A stretch of DNA of 64,000 nt from Exiguobacterium sp. Leaf196 (GCF_001423965.1 NZ_LMPV01000001.1:199908-263907); one strand, 5' to 3'. Positions 46,780 to 57,995 are shown, counted from the first letter of the stretch. The notes: generated by a model from the sequence alone, not told the origin. Numbers and translations are program-made.

Positions 46780-46990
46780 CTAAATGAACACGATGACGAA
46801 AAGGAGTACCGTCTTTTTTCTCAATCAAGCGATTCCAGGGTGGTGTGAGCTGGGAGTGAGAGGGGCGCGAACGGCGTTTCGGAGTGTTTTTTGTCAAAAA
46901 GAGTGGCATGCGATGCATGCAAGTAGGGTGGAACCGCGGGCTCGTCTCGTCCCTATGTGCAACGATTGTTGTACATAGGGGCGTTTTTTG
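46780..46990 (+). promoter_or_regulatory. Glycine T-box leader of glyQS
   Basis: A T-box riboswitch that senses uncharged tRNA-Gly. The conserved T-box AGGGTGGAACCGCGG is at 46925-46939. Stem I carries a glycine specifier GGC at 46873-46875, in the context GAAC-GGC-GTTTCGG, with the AGTACC and GTGGTGTGAGC landmarks upstream. The terminator CCCTATGTGCAAC/GTTGTACATAGGG plus T run lies at 46949-46989. Uncharged tRNA-Gly would stabilise the antiterminator and allow glyQS expression. Confidence 0.95.
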
Positions 46991-47020
46991 CGTTCCTTAA
47001 TCATTTCGGAGGTGAAAGTC

Positions 47021-47917
47021 GTGAAGATGACAGTACAAGACATGATCTTGACATTACAAAAATTTTGGGCAGAACAAGGCTGCTTGACGATGCAAGCATA
47101 CGACGTAGAAAAAGGAGCCGGTACGATGAATCCGATGACGTTTTTACGGAGTCTCGGACCGGAACCGTGGAACGTTTGTTATACAGAACCATCACGCCGT
47201 CCGGCTGATGGTCGTTATGGAGAAAACCCGAACCGTCTGTATCAACACCATCAATTCCAAGTCATCATGAAACCATCACCTGACAACATTCAGGAATTGT
47301 ACTTACAAAGTCTCGAGTTGCTCGGGATCAATCCACTCGAACATGACATCCGTTTCGTAGAGGATAACTGGGAGAACCCAACGTTCGGTGCTGCTGGTCT
47401 CGGCTGGGAAGTATGGCTAAATGGAATGGAAATTACACAATTCACGTACTTCCAACAAGTCGGTGGAATCGAGTGTAATCCAATCGCAGTAGAGATCACT
47501 TACGGAATCGAGCGTCTCGCTTCTTACATCCAAGATGTCGAGAGCGTCTTTGATCTCGTTTGGACAGATGGGTTCAAATACGGTGATATCTTCTATCAAC
47601 CGGAATTCGAACATTCGAAGTATACATTTGAAACATCAGATGTCGCTTTACTCTTTACATTATTCGATCAATATGAAAAAGAAGCGAATCGTGCCTTGGA
47701 TGAGAATCTCGTTTTCCCAGCATATGATTACATCTTGAAATGTTCGCATACCTTTAACCTTCTCGACGCGAAGGGGGCGATTTCCGTCACGGAACGCACA
47801 GGATTCATCCATCGTGTACGGAACATGTCGCGCCGTTGTGCGCAAAGTTTCATCGAAGAACGGGAACGTCTTGGCTTCCCATTGATCAAGTCGAAAGCAG
47901 GTGAGTCACATGCATGA
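47021..47917 (+). CDS. glyQ: Glycyl-tRNA synthetase alpha subunit
   Basis: GlyQ is the catalytic alpha subunit of the tetrameric bacterial glycyl-tRNA synthetase. The 298-residue protein shows [50 protein letters not shown] and [19 protein letters not shown], matching the class II core of the family. GGAGGTG lies 6 bases before the GTG at 47021; the nearby ATG at 47027 is an alternative. It overlaps glyS by 8 bases and is controlled by the glycine T-box. Confidence 0.97.
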   Translation: MKMTVQDMILTLQKFWAEQGCLTMQAYDVEKGAGTMNPMTFLRSLGPEPWNVCYTEPSRRPADGRYGENPNRLYQHHQFQVIMKPSPDNIQELYLQSLELLGINPLEHDIRFVEDNWENPTFGAAGLGWEVWLNGMEITQFTYFQQVGGIECNPIAVEITYGIERLASYIQDVESVFDLVWTDGFKYGDIFYQPEFEHSKYTFETSDVALLFTLFDQYEKEANRALDENLVFPAYDYILKCSHTFNLLDAKGAISVTERTGFIHRVRNMSRRCAQSFIEERERLGFPLIKSKAGESHA

Positions 47918-49970
47918 ATTATTACTTGAAATCGGTTTAGAAGAAATGCCGGCTCGATTCGTCCTTCAATCCGAAACACAACTCAAGGAACGCGTGACGC
48001 GTTTCCTTGAAGAAGCACGGATTGAGTTCACAAGCGTCGAATCCTTCTCGACACCACGCCGTCTTGCAGTATATGTCAAGGGTCTCGCAGCACGTCAAAG
48101 CGACCTCGAAGAGACATTAAAAGGACCCGCAAAACGGATCGCGATGGACGAAGCAGGGAACTGGACGAAAGCTGCAGAAGGATTCGCGCGTGGTAAAGGA
48201 CTCACGACGGACGATCTCTTCCTTGGGGAAGAAAAGGGAGTCGAATACCTCTATGCGACGCGTAAGGAAACTGGACAAGCGACAGCCGATCTACTTCCCG
48301 GATTAAAACAAGTCGTTGAAGCGATGACGTTCCCGAAAAACATGCGTTGGAGCACACAATCGTTACGCTACATGCGTCCGATTCGCTGGTTAATTGCTCT
48401 TCTTGACGATCAAGTCATCCCGTTTGAAGTCGCATCCGTCGAAACAGGTCGGACGTCTCGTGGGCATCGCTTCCTTGGGCAAGACATCACGATTCTTCGT
48501 CCGAATGCCTATGTCGAAGCGCTCGCAGGAGAGCACGTCATCGTCAGTTATGAAGCTCGTCGTCAATTAATCGAAGAACAAATCGCGGCGCTTGCGGCGC
48601 GTGAACAATTCGAAGTACCGATCGATGCGTCTTTACTTGAAGAAGTCACGAATCTCGTCGAATATCCGACAGCCTTGTTCGGTGCATTCGATGAAGCGTA
48701 TCTTGAGTTGCCGGAAGAAGTCTTGATCACGACGATGAAAGAACATCAACGGTACTTCCCAGTCAAACGTGACGGTGCGTTGCTCCACTATTTCGTGACA
48801 GTACGAAACGGGAACGCAACCCATCTTGAAAACGTTGCTCGCGGAAACGAAAAAGTCATTCGTGCCCGTTTAGCAGATGCTCAGTTCTTCTATGAAGAAG
48901 ATAAAAAAGCAGACATTGATGAACAGGCGAAACGTCTTGATAAAATCGTCTTCCATGAAAAATTAGGAACGACAGGTGAAAAAGTCCGTCGTGTACGTCA
49001 AATGGCACTCGCACTTGCTGACCGTGTCGGCGCAGACAAAACACGTGTCGAACGCGCGGGTCAGATTTATAAATTCGACCTCGTCAGTCAGATGGTCTAT
49101 GAATTCACGGAATTACAAGGTCTGATGGGTGAACGTTATGCGAACATGAAAAACGAGGATCCGGAAGTCGCTGCTGCGATTCGCGAACATTACATGCCAC
49201 GCTTCGCGGGTGATGCAAGTCCGGAGACACCGACAGGGACACTCTACGCGATCCTTGATAAGATGGACAGCGTCGCTGGATTCTTCGGTGTCGGCATGAT
49301 TCCAAGTGGATCAGCGGATCCGTATGCATTGCGTCGTCAAGCACAAGGAATTGTGCAAATCTTATCGGATCGTAAGTTGAACTTGACATTGACTGAACTG
49401 ATTGCCTTCGTCGTGTCTGAACAGGTAGCAGCAGGTCTTTATACGAAGGATGCCGAAGAAGTACAAGCCGCATTACAAGATTTCTTTGCGCAACGTTTGA
49501 AGTACCGTCTATCGGAAATGGACTTCCGTCATGATGTCGTCGAAGCCGCTCTTGACCATATGTTGACAGTCGAAGCGAATGAACAGCGTGCTGCCATGCT
49601 CGAAGAGGCGACGAAAAAAGAATCGTTCAAGAAAACGGTCGAACAATTAAGCCGTGTCTTGAACATCTCGAAAAAAGCAGAAAGTGTCACAACTGTTAAT
49701 CCAGCGCTCTTTGAAAATGATGCGGAACGCGAATTGCATGAGGCGATTGAGAAAGCCTTACCAGAGGTCGATCAAGCTATCGCGTCACTTGACTATGCAC
49801 GTGCACTTGAGGCACTTGAGGCAACCGTTCCATCGATCACAGCCTACTTTGACGGTACGATGATCATGACGGATGACGAAACGGTCCGTACGAACCGTCT
49901 TAGCGAAATGAAACGATTTGCAGAAGCAATCGAATCAGTCGCTCGGTTCAATGCACTCACTTTAGCGTAA
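47910..49970 (+). CDS. glyS: Glycyl-tRNA synthetase beta subunit
   Basis: GlyS is the tRNA-binding beta subunit that partners GlyQ. The 686-residue protein begins [17 protein letters not shown] and contains [73 protein letters not shown] and the HD-like domain with [19 protein letters not shown]; the C-terminal anticodon region follows. I prefer the ATG at 47910 over a GTG at 47901 that lies in the ribosome site. It overlaps glyQ by 8 bases. Confidence 0.97.
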   Translation: MHELLLEIGLEEMPARFVLQSETQLKERVTRFLEEARIEFTSVESFSTPRRLAVYVKGLAARQSDLEETLKGPAKRIAMDEAGNWTKAAEGFARGKGLTTDDLFLGEEKGVEYLYATRKETGQATADLLPGLKQVVEAMTFPKNMRWSTQSLRYMRPIRWLIALLDDQVIPFEVASVETGRTSRGHRFLGQDITILRPNAYVEALAGEHVIVSYEARRQLIEEQIAALAAREQFEVPIDASLLEEVTNLVEYPTALFGAFDEAYLELPEEVLITTMKEHQRYFPVKRDGALLHYFVTVRNGNATHLENVARGNEKVIRARLADAQFFYEEDKKADIDEQAKRLDKIVFHEKLGTTGEKVRRVRQMALALADRVGADKTRVERAGQIYKFDLVSQMVYEFTELQGLMGERYANMKNEDPEVAAAIREHYMPRFAGDASPETPTGTLYAILDKMDSVAGFFGVGMIPSGSADPYALRRQAQGIVQILSDRKLNLTLTELIAFVVSEQVAAGLYTKDAEEVQAALQDFFAQRLKYRLSEMDFRHDVVEAALDHMLTVEANEQRAAMLEEATKKESFKKTVEQLSRVLNISKKAESVTTVNPALFENDAERELHEAIEKALPEVDQAIASLDYARALEALEATVPSITAYFDGTMIMTDDETVRTNRLSEMKRFAEAIESVARFNALTLA

Positions 49971-49991
49971 AGAAAAAGGACGGATGAGCCG

Positions 49992-50621
49992 ATGAAGTTA
50001 AATGAACGGCAAAAAAAGATACTCCAAATCGTCAAAGAGAATGGTCCGATCACGGGAGAGCAGATTGCTGCAGCGCTCTCCCTGACACGAGCGACGTTAC
50101 GACCTGATTTGTCGATTTTAACGATGACCGGCATGTTAGAAGCGCGCCCACGTGTCGGCTATATGTATGTCGGAAAGAAAAATGCTTCCATGCTTCATGA
50201 GAAACTGGACACCTTGACCGTCGGCGAATTCATGTCATCAGCAAAGGTCATTCATGAAGGGATGACTGTGTATGATGCAATCGTCCACTTGTTCCTAGAA
50301 GATGTCGGTTCGCTGTTTGTCGTCAGCAAGGACCATGCGTTGGTCGGTGTGCTATCACGTAAGGATTTTCTACGTGCGGCAATCGGTAATCAAGAATTAG
50401 ACTCGTTACCGGTCAATATCATCATGACACGAATGCCAAATTTGACAGTCTGTGAAAAATCGGAAACGTTAATTGGTGCCGGCATGAAACTGATCGAAAA
50501 ACAGATTGATTCGATGCCAGTCGTCGAAGAAGAGAATGGGGTCTTGAAAGTCGTCGGTCGAATGACGAAAACGAACATGACGAAAGTGTTGGTCGCTTTA
50601 GCACGTGATGAAGAAATTTAA
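49992..50621 (+). CDS. ccpN: Transcriptional repressor CcpN (CBS domain)
   Basis: CcpN represses gluconeogenic genes (gapB, pckA) under glycolytic conditions in Bacillus. The 209-residue protein has an N-terminal winged helix (LNERQKKILQIVKENGPITGEQIAAALSLTRATLRPDL) and two CBS domains (about 72-205) that bind adenine nucleotides. It begins 21 bases after glyS and is followed by ppsR, the same pairing as Bacillus yqzB-yqfL, where the two proteins act together on the glycolysis/gluconeogenesis switch. Confidence 0.93.
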   Translation: MKLNERQKKILQIVKENGPITGEQIAAALSLTRATLRPDLSILTMTGMLEARPRVGYMYVGKKNASMLHEKLDTLTVGEFMSSAKVIHEGMTVYDAIVHLFLEDVGSLFVVSKDHALVGVLSRKDFLRAAIGNQELDSLPVNIIMTRMPNLTVCEKSETLIGAGMKLIEKQIDSMPVVEEENGVLKVVGRMTKTNMTKVLVALARDEEI

Positions 50622-50633
50622 GGGGGGCTCCTG

Positions 50634-51443
50634 ATGCGTCAACGGATTTATGTCGTGAGTGATTCTGTCGGAGAGACGTGTGAACTCGTCGTCCGCGCAG
50701 CTGCTATTCAGTTCCCGGAACAAGCCATCGAAACGGTCCGCATTCCGTTCGTCGATGATGATCAAGTCATTTATGACTTGGTTCTTCATGCAAAAGAAGA
50801 ACAAGCAACGATCGCTTTTACGATCGTTCATGCGACGCATCGTCGTCTGCTTGCAGACACAGCGCGTGCCCACGGTGTAAAGGCGATTGATCTACTTGGT
50901 CCATTGCTTGACACGATGGAAGATCGTTTGCAGATGCAACCGAAGGAAGAACCTGGATTAATCTATCGCTTAGATGAGGAATATTTCCGGAAAATCGAAG
51001 CGGTCGAATTCGCTGTTAAGTATGACGATGGACGTGATCCAAAAGGAATTAAACGCGCCGATATCGTTTTGATCGGTGTGTCGCGTACATCTAAAACGCC
51101 GCTCTCGCAGTATTTAGCCTTAAAGCGATATAAAGTAGCAAATGTACCACTCGTACCCGAATCGATTCCACCGGCAGAGCTATTCGATATTCCAAAAGAA
51201 AAATGTTTTGGACTACTCATCTCACCGGAAAAGTTGATCGATATCCGAATGGAACGATTGCGTTCATTAGGACTCAAACCTGAAGCAGCCTATGCGCAGA
51301 TGGACCGAATCAACCGGGAACTTGAATACGCACGGAATTTATATGAACGAATCGGATGCCAAATTATTGATGTGACGAATAAAGCAGTCGAAGAGACGGC
51401 GAATTTGATTTTGACCGGAATTTCCGGGAAAGCGCATGACTAG
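50634..51443 (+). CDS. ppsR: PPDK/PEP synthase regulatory kinase-phosphorylase
   Basis: This 269-residue protein belongs to the DUF299 family, ADP-dependent kinases and Pi-dependent phosphorylases that switch pyruvate phosphate dikinase or PEP synthase off and on. The start RIYVVSDSVGETCELVVRAA and the P-loop-like GVSRTSKTPLSQYLALK (residues about 147-164) are diagnostic. It follows ccpN by 12 bases with GGGGGG as ribosome site. No dikinase gene is in the window, so the target is inferred. Confidence 0.94.
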   Translation: MRQRIYVVSDSVGETCELVVRAAAIQFPEQAIETVRIPFVDDDQVIYDLVLHAKEEQATIAFTIVHATHRRLLADTARAHGVKAIDLLGPLLDTMEDRLQMQPKEEPGLIYRLDEEYFRKIEAVEFAVKYDDGRDPKGIKRADIVLIGVSRTSKTPLSQYLALKRYKVANVPLVPESIPPAELFDIPKEKCFGLLISPEKLIDIRMERLRSLGLKPEAAYAQMDRINRELEYARNLYERIGCQIIDVTNKAVEETANLILTGISGKAHD

Positions 51444-51504
51444 TCAAGCAGTCAGGAACATAGTATACTTGTTTAGCTGATAAATGAGATAATGCCCTTT
51501 TTCT

Positions 51505-51538
51505 AATGAAACGGAACGAGTCATCGTTCCGTTTCATT
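51505..51538. repeat. Perfect 15-bp inverted repeat upstream of dnaG
   Basis: AATGAAACGGAACGA and its exact complement TCGTTCCGTTTCATT flank GTCA. No T run follows on either strand, so it is not a standard terminator. It lies about 50 bases before dnaG, at the position of Bacillus yqxD, which is missing. Confidence 0.7.
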
Positions 51539-51589
51539 GCGGGTATGGTCATGTAAGGATAAGTTCTCAAGGAAAGGGGAGAGGACGGA

Positions 51590-53386
51590 ATGAAGCGAAT
51601 TCCTGATGAAATCGTCGATCAGGTCCGCCAAGCAACGGACATCGTCGAATTGATTTCAGAACGTGTAGAATTAAAAAAACAAGGGAATCGATATTCAGGG
51701 CTTTGCCCGTTTCATTCTGAGAAATCACCTTCCTTTTCTGTTTCTCCTGATAAAGGAATGTACTACTGTTTTGGATGTGGTGCAGGAGGAAATGCAATTA
51801 CTTTCGTCATGGAAACAGAAGGAATGAGTTTCAAGGAAGCCGTTTCGAAATTAGCCGACCGAAGCGACGTCACACTTCCAGAGCTAGAACCAGACCGATT
51901 CGAGCAGTCGGAATCGACGCCTGAACAGGAAAAGAAGTTCCGCATGCGTGAAGCGCATCGAATCGTCACCGAGCTCTATCACGAGGTGCTGATTCAAACG
52001 GAAGCAGGCGACGCCGGAAGAATCTATTTAGAAAATCGCGGTATACGCGAGGGGGCGATGCGTGAGTTTCGACTCGGGTATGCACCGGATCAAGATCGTT
52101 TTACAGTGGATTCCTTGGCACGACGTGGGTTTGATTTAGATGAGATGGTCGAAGCGGGATTGATTTCAATCGGACGTGATGGTGATTATCGAGATCGATT
52201 CAACGGTCGGGTCGTGTTCCCTATTTCCGATCGTGATGGCACGATCGTCGGATTTAGTGGTCGTTCGATTGACGGTCGTGACCCAAAGTATGTTAATACA
52301 GCGGAAACCCCTTTGTTCAATAAAAGTGAACTGTTATTTGGATTTGCTCAAGCACGAGGGGCGATGCGTAAAATCAAACAAGTCGTCCTTGTTGAGGGAA
52401 ATCTTGATGTTGTGCGTGTTGCTCAAGCGGGTATACCTTATACGGTAGCTTCTTTAGGAACAGCGTTAACGCCTGTTCATGCCCAAAACCTGGCACGCAT
52501 CGTCGATGAAGTCATTGTTTGTTATGACGGAGACAAAGCAGGACGCGCTGCGACGCTAAAAGCCTTACAGTTGCTTGAGGCCGTTGCCGTCGACTGTTCC
52601 GTCATCCGCTTACCGGATGGCGAAGACCCTGACTCTTTTATTGGGAACCAGGGAGAAGAGACGTTTTTACACTGGATCGAACAAAAACGGGTTTCAAGTC
52701 TTGAATTCAAATCTTTTTATTTTCGACAAGGAAAAAACTTGCGATTAGAAGGAGAACGCGTTCGATATATTGAAACTATGCTTGAAGAGATTGGTCGAAC
52801 ATCCAATCCGTTGTTACGGGACATCTATTTAGGAAAACTTTCTGAGGAATTTAAACTCTCGAAAGATTCCTTGATCGCACAAGTGCGTCCAACCGTTCAA
52901 CAGCCGAAAAGAGAACAAATCGTTTCCGATCGCCCGACCGCTGTACCGACAGCACCTCCTGATCGAACGTTCGCGAACTGGAAAAAGGCAGAACGCTTCT
53001 TGCTTGCCTACATGATCCGTTCCGAAGAAGTATGTCTAGAAGTGCGTGAGCAGCTGGGTGTCCAATTCAATGATCCGGCACATCAATTGATTGCCGGCAA
53101 GTTATATGAATTTTATGGGACAGGTACGCAAGGAAGTCCAGATCGTTTTTTGACGATGCTCCATGATGCTTCCCTGCAACGAATCGTAGTGGATCTAGAG
53201 TTCATGCTGATGCCTGAATATGATCCTGACTTACTCAGTCATTACATTCGTGCCGTCCAGAACGAACAGCAACGTCGATTGCTCGAAGAAGAAAAATCAC
53301 GATTGAATCAACAAACAGATATCCGTGCCCAAGCGGAACTGATGCAGGCGATCATTGAACGAAAGCGTCGTTTAAAAGATCGATGA
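51590..53386 (+). CDS. dnaG: DNA primase
   Basis: DnaG makes RNA primers for replication. The 598-residue protein has the N-terminal zinc finger ([11 protein letters not shown] then [11 protein letters not shown]), the polymerase core with TOPRIM motifs ([10 protein letters not shown] and [18 protein letters not shown]), and a C-terminal DnaB-binding helical domain (about 450-598) ending in a basic Q/R-rich tail. GGGGAGAGG precedes the ATG. It is followed by sigA, the conserved macromolecular-synthesis arrangement; the upstream gene ppsR is 146 bases away. Confidence 0.97.
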   Translation: MKRIPDEIVDQVRQATDIVELISERVELKKQGNRYSGLCPFHSEKSPSFSVSPDKGMYYCFGCGAGGNAITFVMETEGMSFKEAVSKLADRSDVTLPELEPDRFEQSESTPEQEKKFRMREAHRIVTELYHEVLIQTEAGDAGRIYLENRGIREGAMREFRLGYAPDQDRFTVDSLARRGFDLDEMVEAGLISIGRDGDYRDRFNGRVVFPISDRDGTIVGFSGRSIDGRDPKYVNTAETPLFNKSELLFGFAQARGAMRKIKQVVLVEGNLDVVRVAQAGIPYTVASLGTALTPVHAQNLARIVDEVIVCYDGDKAGRAATLKALQLLEAVAVDCSVIRLPDGEDPDSFIGNQGEETFLHWIEQKRVSSLEFKSFYFRQGKNLRLEGERVRYIETMLEEIGRTSNPLLRDIYLGKLSEEFKLSKDSLIAQVRPTVQQPKREQIVSDRPTAVPTAPPDRTFANWKKAERFLLAYMIRSEEVCLEVREQLGVQFNDPAHQLIAGKLYEFYGTGTQGSPDRFLTMLHDASLQRIVVDLEFMLMPEYDPDLLSHYIRAVQNEQQRRLLEEEKSRLNQQTDIRAQAELMQAIIERKRRLKDR

Positions 53387-53420
53387 CCTGCTGCATGATG
53401 TGGAAGGAGTGTATGGTTCG

Positions 53421-54506
53421 ATGGCAGAAAAAGCAAGATCAGAAGCTGAATTACTCCGTCTCGCGAAAGAGGAACTCATCGCGCTCGGACATAAGAATGG
53501 TGAATTGTCGCACCAGAAAATCGAAGACAAACTGAGTTCGTTCGAATCAATGGATGCTCAGCAATTCGAGGAATTCCTTCAATTGCTTGAAACAGAAGGT
53601 ATCAAGGTTAACAATGACGGTACAGGAGATGAAAAGGAAGAGGCGGATTTGAACGATTTGTCTGTTCCACCCGGCGTTAAGATCAATGACCCTGTCCGGA
53701 TGTATCTAAAAGAAATCGGACGCGTGGATTTGTTGAATGCAGAAGACGAAGTTGAACTCGCGAAACGAATCGAACAAAACGATGAGGAAGCGAAAAAACG
53801 TCTAGCGGAAGCAAATTTACGTCTCGTCGTTTCGATCGCTAAACGGTATGTCGGACGCGGTATGTTGTTCCTTGATTTGATTCAAGAAGGTAACATGGGT
53901 CTGATCAAGGCGGTCGAGAAATTCGACTATACGAAGGGATATAAATTCTCGACGTATGCAACGTGGTGGATTCGTCAAGCGATCACACGTGCGATTGCCG
54001 ACCAAGCACGGACGATCCGGATTCCGGTTCATATGGTTGAGACGATCAATAAATTGATTCGTGTCCAACGTCAACTTTTGCAAGATCTCGGACGCGAACC
54101 TTCACCGGAAGAGATTTCGAAAGAGATGGAAATCACGCCGGAAAAAGTTCGTGAAATCCTGAAAATTGCGCAAGAGCCGGTTTCTCTTGAGACACCGATC
54201 GGGGAAGAAGACGATTCACACCTCGGTGATTTCATCGAGGATCAAGATGCGACAGCACCACAGGATGCTGCTGCATATGAACTCTTAAAAGAGCAACTCG
54301 AAGATGTGTTAGATACACTCACGGATCGTGAAGAAAACGTCCTTCGTCTTCGCTTCGGACTTGATGATGGTCGGACTCGAACACTCGAAGAAGTCGGCAA
54401 GGTGTTTGGCGTCACGCGTGAGCGGATTCGTCAAATCGAAGCAAAAGCACTTCGGAAACTTCGTCATCCAAGTCGTTCAAAACGCTTGAAAGACTTCCTC
54501 GATTAA
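53421..54506 (+). CDS. sigA: Primary sigma factor SigA (RpoD)
   Basis: SigA directs RNA polymerase to housekeeping promoters. The 361-residue protein has the 1.1 and 1.2 regions ([16 protein letters not shown]), region 2 ([42 protein letters not shown]), region 3 and region 4 with the -35-binding helix ([24 protein letters not shown]). I choose the ATG at 53421 ([10 protein letters not shown]), 10 bases after GGAAGGAGT; an in-frame GTG at 53400 overlaps that site. It lies 34 bases after dnaG. Confidence 0.98.
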   Translation: MAEKARSEAELLRLAKEELIALGHKNGELSHQKIEDKLSSFESMDAQQFEEFLQLLETEGIKVNNDGTGDEKEEADLNDLSVPPGVKINDPVRMYLKEIGRVDLLNAEDEVELAKRIEQNDEEAKKRLAEANLRLVVSIAKRYVGRGMLFLDLIQEGNMGLIKAVEKFDYTKGYKFSTYATWWIRQAITRAIADQARTIRIPVHMVETINKLIRVQRQLLQDLGREPSPEEISKEMEITPEKVREILKIAQEPVSLETPIGEEDDSHLGDFIEDQDATAPQDAAAYELLKEQLEDVLDTLTDREENVLRLRFGLDDGRTRTLEEVGKVFGVTRERIRQIEAKALRKLRHPSRSKRLKDFLD

Positions 54507-54538
54507 TTCAAAGTGTGAAGAATATATGAAATTTTAGT

Positions 54539-54588
54539 GGGAAGGGAGAAAAAAGTTTCGTTTTTTTCTTCCTTCCCTGTTTTTTTTA
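54539..54588 (+). terminator. Terminator after sigA
   Basis: GGGAAGG-G-AGAAAAAA pairs with TTTTTTTCT-T-CCTTCCC, a long A/T- and G/C-mixed stem, followed by a T run. Confidence 0.88.
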
Positions 54589-54659
54589 CAGTAGAATAGT
54601 AACGGGGAATACCATTCAGTCACCAACTTGGTTGGGTATAGAATATGGGGGGAATCCAA

Positions 54660-55001
54660 ATGCGTAATCCATTAGTACCGTTTGCGGCGATCGCAGTCAT
54701 CGCCATCATCGCAATGATTTCATTGTCTTACTTTGGGGTCGATCAGGTGAAGGAAGCTCGCAAAGGGCCGTCAACTGCAGAAATGAAGCCAGAAGACTTG
54801 TTTGCATCTAAAGGATGTACAGGATGTCACGGTGGAAACTTAGAAGGCGGCGTTGGTCCGAACTTAACAAAGATCGGCGCGAAGCTGAAAGAAGATGAAA
54901 TCAAGGACATCGCAATGAACGGTAAAGGGCAAATGCCTGGCGGTCTTGCGAATGACGAAGAAGCAGCTGTTCTAGCTAAATGGTTAGCTGCTAAGAAATA
55001 A
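54660..55001 (+). CDS. cccA: Membrane-anchored cytochrome c (CccA-like)
   Basis: A 113-residue c-type cytochrome with an N-terminal membrane anchor (about 5-25, PLVPFAAIAVIAIIAMISLSYFG) and a single-heme domain outside: the heme is bound by Cys53, Cys56 and His57 (CTGCH), and the axial Met lies in GQMPGG. It transfers electrons between the bc complex and an oxidase. I choose the ATG at 54660, 6 bases after GGGGGGAA, over one 15 bases upstream. CccA follows sigA in Bacillus too. Confidence 0.94.
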   Translation: MRNPLVPFAAIAVIAIIAMISLSYFGVDQVKEARKGPSTAEMKPEDLFASKGCTGCHGGNLEGGVGPNLTKIGAKLKEDEIKDIAMNGKGQMPGGLANDEEAAVLAKWLAAKK

Positions 55002-55010
55002 GAACAAGAG

Positions 55011-55042
55011 CATCTATCTCGTTACGAGATGGATGTTTTTTT
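55011..55042 (+). terminator. Terminator after cccA
   Basis: CATCTATCTC pairs with GAGATGGATG around GTTAC, followed by TTTTTTT. Confidence 0.88.
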
Positions 55043-55120
55043 ATGGGCGGATGGTTTCTTTTTTACTGTAAATCCGCTATTTTAAAAGAGAGTTTTCGGA
55101 AAATAGGAAGGATGAAGAAG

Positions 55121-55837
55121 ATGCAAATGAACGTCGTATTGGATCAACGACTCCAAAAAGTCGTGTCGTATATTCCACAAGGAGCCATCCTTGCAGATAT
55201 TGGTTCGGATCATGCATTCGTACCGTGTTTTTGTATCCAACAAAATAAAATCGAACGCGCCATCGCGGGGGAAGTGAATGAAGGACCGATGGAAGCCGCA
55301 AAAGGACAAGTGGCACTTGTAGGACTCGAGTCCCAAATTGATGTCCGTCTCGGGAGTGGTCTATCGGTATTGAAACCGGGAGAAGCGACAGCGATCACAA
55401 TCGCGGGAATGGGTGGAACATTGATTGCCTCAATCCTTGAAGAAGGGAAAGATCGATTGTCGGGAGAAGAACGTTTGATTCTACAACCGAATGTCGATGC
55501 AGTCGATGTCCGAAACTGGTTACTCGCACATTCGTATGCCTTATTGTCAGAAGCCATCGTCGAGGAGAATGGGAAGATTTATGAAATCCTTGTCGCGGAA
55601 CGTGGCGAAGAAACCTTATATTCGGAAGATGAAACAACACGACAATGGGAACTCTTCTTTGGTCCTCAGTTGATGCGAGAGCGAGCGCCAGAATTCATTG
55701 CAAAGTGGCAAATGGAAAAACAAAAACGTCAGTATATTTTGGAGCAGATGAAACAAGGACAAACTACGGAAATCTTATCTGAAAAAATCATAGCGATCGA
55801 ACGATTGATTCAAAAGATGGAAGAGGTGACAAGCTGA
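55121..55837 (+). CDS. trmK: tRNA m1A22 methyltransferase
   Basis: TrmK methylates N1 of A22 in tRNA. The 238-residue protein is a class I methyltransferase with motif I ILADIGSDHAFVPC and the catalytic-site region ITIAGMGGTLIASILEEG, followed by LQPNVDAVDVRNWL and a C-terminal coiled coil. It matches Bacillus YqfN closely. I place the start at the ATG at 55121 (MQMNVVLDQRL), 10 bases after AGGAAGG; earlier in-frame ATGs lie in or before the ribosome site. Its stop overlaps the nif3-type gene by one base. Confidence 0.92.
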   Translation: MQMNVVLDQRLQKVVSYIPQGAILADIGSDHAFVPCFCIQQNKIERAIAGEVNEGPMEAAKGQVALVGLESQIDVRLGSGLSVLKPGEATAITIAGMGGTLIASILEEGKDRLSGEERLILQPNVDAVDVRNWLLAHSYALLSEAIVEENGKIYEILVAERGEETLYSEDETTRQWELFFGPQLMRERAPEFIAKWQMEKQKRQYILEQMKQGQTTEILSEKIIAIERLIQKMEEVTS

Positions 55838-56949
55838 TGGCGAATGGGAATTATGTCATTGAGCAGTTTGAAGCATTCGCTCCGAAAAAATTCGCGCTCG
55901 AGGGTGATCCGATCGGTTTGCATATTGGAACGTTGAACAAGGACGTAAAACGTGTGCTCGTGACACTTGATGTCTTGGAGTCTGTCGTTGATGAAGCGAT
56001 TGAAAAAAAGGTTGATCTCATCATCGCGCATCATCCACCGATTTTTAGCAAGTTAGCGAATGTGACGGATCGTTCCGCAACAGGACGCATCGTCACAAAA
56101 TGTATCAAGCACGATATTGCGGTGTACGCTGCGCATACGAACCTTGATGTGACACCAGGAGGGGTCAATGATTGGATGGCAGAGGCAATCGGTCTTGAGT
56201 CATGTGAAGTTCTCGCCCCCACATTTGAAAATACGCGCTACAAGTTGAGCGTTTTTGTACCAACAGAAGCTGCAGAGCGTGTCTCGACAGCACTTGCAAA
56301 AGCAGGAGCCGGGCAAGAAGGGGATTATAGTGACTGCCAGTTTCATGTCAATGGAACTGGGCAATTCCGACCGTCGCCTGAGGCTACGCCATATATCGGT
56401 GAAGCGAATCAACTCGAGCGGGTTTCTGAAATCCGAATTGAGACGATCGTGACGGAATTGGATCAGAAACAAGTCATTCGAGCGATGAAGCAGGCACATC
56501 CTTACGAAGAGGTAGCCTATGATCTCATAAAGCAGGAACGTCCGGCAGCGCCACTTGGTCTCGGACGGATAGGTCGATTGCCGAAACCCATGACGTTGCG
56601 AGCATTTGCAGAGCACGTTCGGACGGTGTTTGGTGTTCAAAACTTGCGTTTCGTTGGAGACGAATCACGGGAGATCAATAAAGTCGCTGTTCTCGGTGGC
56701 GATGGGAATAAATATGTCTCGACAGCAGCTTTTGCCGGAGCCGATGTCCTTGTCACGGGTGATCTCTATTTTCATGTCGCCCATGATGCGATGGCACTTG
56801 GACTAGCGGTCGTTGATCCCGGACATCATGTAGAGTCGGTCATGAAAGAAGGCGTCGTCAACGAATTGAAGCGCCGATTCGATCAGAAAAAAATCGACGT
56901 TGAACTACTAATTTCAACAGCGAATACGAATCCGTTTCAGTTTTTGTGA
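55837..56949 (+). CDS. yqfO: Nif3-like dinuclear metal protein (YqfO)
   Basis: A 370-residue NIF3/DUF34 family protein that forms hexamers with a two-metal centre. The metal motifs are IAHHPPIFSK near the start and GDLYFHVAHDAM plus VDPGHHVES near the end; between them (about 130-240) lies the PII-like insert domain typical of YqfO. The biochemical role is unsettled (proposed GTP cyclohydrolase-like or regulatory). It follows trmK with a TGATG one-base overlap, the standard Bacillales pair. Confidence 0.95.
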   Translation: MANGNYVIEQFEAFAPKKFALEGDPIGLHIGTLNKDVKRVLVTLDVLESVVDEAIEKKVDLIIAHHPPIFSKLANVTDRSATGRIVTKCIKHDIAVYAAHTNLDVTPGGVNDWMAEAIGLESCEVLAPTFENTRYKLSVFVPTEAAERVSTALAKAGAGQEGDYSDCQFHVNGTGQFRPSPEATPYIGEANQLERVSEIRIETIVTELDQKQVIRAMKQAHPYEEVAYDLIKQERPAAPLGLGRIGRLPKPMTLRAFAEHVRTVFGVQNLRFVGDESREINKVAVLGGDGNKYVSTAAFAGADVLVTGDLYFHVAHDAMALGLAVVDPGHHVESVMKEGVVNELKRRFDQKKIDVELLISTANTNPFQFL

Positions 56950-56989
56950 GGCAACGAATCGAGTACGCTAAGGGTATCTTTTGAGCAGT

Positions 56990-57028
56990 AAAAAACCGAG
57001 TCGCGAATGATAATCGCGACTCGGTTTT
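56990..57028. terminator. Bidirectional terminator between yqfO and ispH
   Basis: AAAACCGAGTCGCG pairs with CGCGACTCGGTTTT, with A and T flanks for both convergent genes. Confidence 0.93.
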
Positions 57029-57047
57029 GCTGTATCGATTGTTAGGA

Positions 57048-57995
57048 TTAAAGTACTTTGACTTTAGGCAAAATCCGTCTTAGTTCAAGGAATGGTGTCT
57101 TGTCATGCGTACTAATATCAGTAGGATCATATTGTTGTAAGAAGTCGATGACTTTTTTCGTGATCGGTGTTGGCGTCGATGCACCTGATGTGACGCCGAC
57201 TTGCTGTACACCTTCAAGCCATGATAAATCAAGCTCCGTTAAATCGCCGATTCGATGTGCAGGAGTTCCTGCGATATCAAAGGATACCTGTGCCAAACGG
57301 TTCGAGTTGTTCGAACGTGGGTCACCGACGACGATGACGAGATCACAGTCTCCTGCTTGATCTGCTACCGCTTCTTGTCGGACTTGTGTTGCGTTACAGA
57401 TTTCATTGTGTACTTCCACATGCGGATATTTTTTCCGAACGTGTTCCATCAAAGCTTGGACATCCCATTGACTCATCGTTGTCTGGTTCGTGACGATGAT
57501 TTTTTTATGAGCAAGCTGAGGAGGAAGTTCATCGATATCTTCGACTTTTTCGATGAGGTGAACATGTTCCGGCGCTACGCCGACGGCACCTTCAGGCTCC
57601 GGATGCCCATGTTTCCCGACGTAGATGACTTCGTAATCATCTGCGACGACTTGACGAATCAAGTCGTGGGTACGCGTTACGTCAGGACACGTCGCATCGA
57701 CGACGTGTAAGTTCTTCTCTGCAGCACGAGCATAAACAGCAGGTGAAATACCGTGTGCTGTAAAGATGACCGTTCCCTCTTGAATCGTCTCTAAGGCTTC
57801 GAGGCGATCAGGACCATCAACAGTGATGACGCCCATGTTTTCGAACTCACGTGTGACGTGAGCATTGTGGACGATCATCCCTAAAATATGGATCGGACGT
57901 GGCAAATCTTTATTCAATGCCGCTTGTTGTGCAAGTTTCATTGCGTCGACGACACCGTAACAATAGCCGCGGGGGCTGATTTTTTTTACTAGCAT
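57048..57995 (-). CDS. ispH: 4-hydroxy-3-methylbut-2-enyl diphosphate reductase
   Basis: IspH makes IPP and DMAPP in the last step of the MEP isoprenoid pathway; these feed the undecaprenyl lipid used for wall polymers. The 315-residue protein holds the three iron-sulfur cysteines in RGYCYGV (near residue 12), DATCPDVT (near 103) and NEICNAT (near 203), and the conserved [13 protein letters not shown] and [31 protein letters not shown] precedes the ATG. It is divergent from the sensor kinase gene. Confidence 0.96.
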   Translation of the reverse strand: MLVKKISPRGYCYGVVDAMKLAQQAALNKDLPRPIHILGMIVHNAHVTREFENMGVITVDGPDRLEALETIQEGTVIFTAHGISPAVYARAAEKNLHVVDATCPDVTRTHDLIRQVVADDYEVIYVGKHGHPEPEGAVGVAPEHVHLIEKVEDIDELPPQLAHKKIIVTNQTTMSQWDVQALMEHVRKKYPHVEVHNEICNATQVRQEAVADQAGDCDLVIVVGDPRSNNSNRLAQVSFDIAGTPAHRIGDLTELDLSWLEGVQQVGVTSGASTPTPITKKVIDFLQQYDPTDISTHDKTPFLELRRILPKVKVL

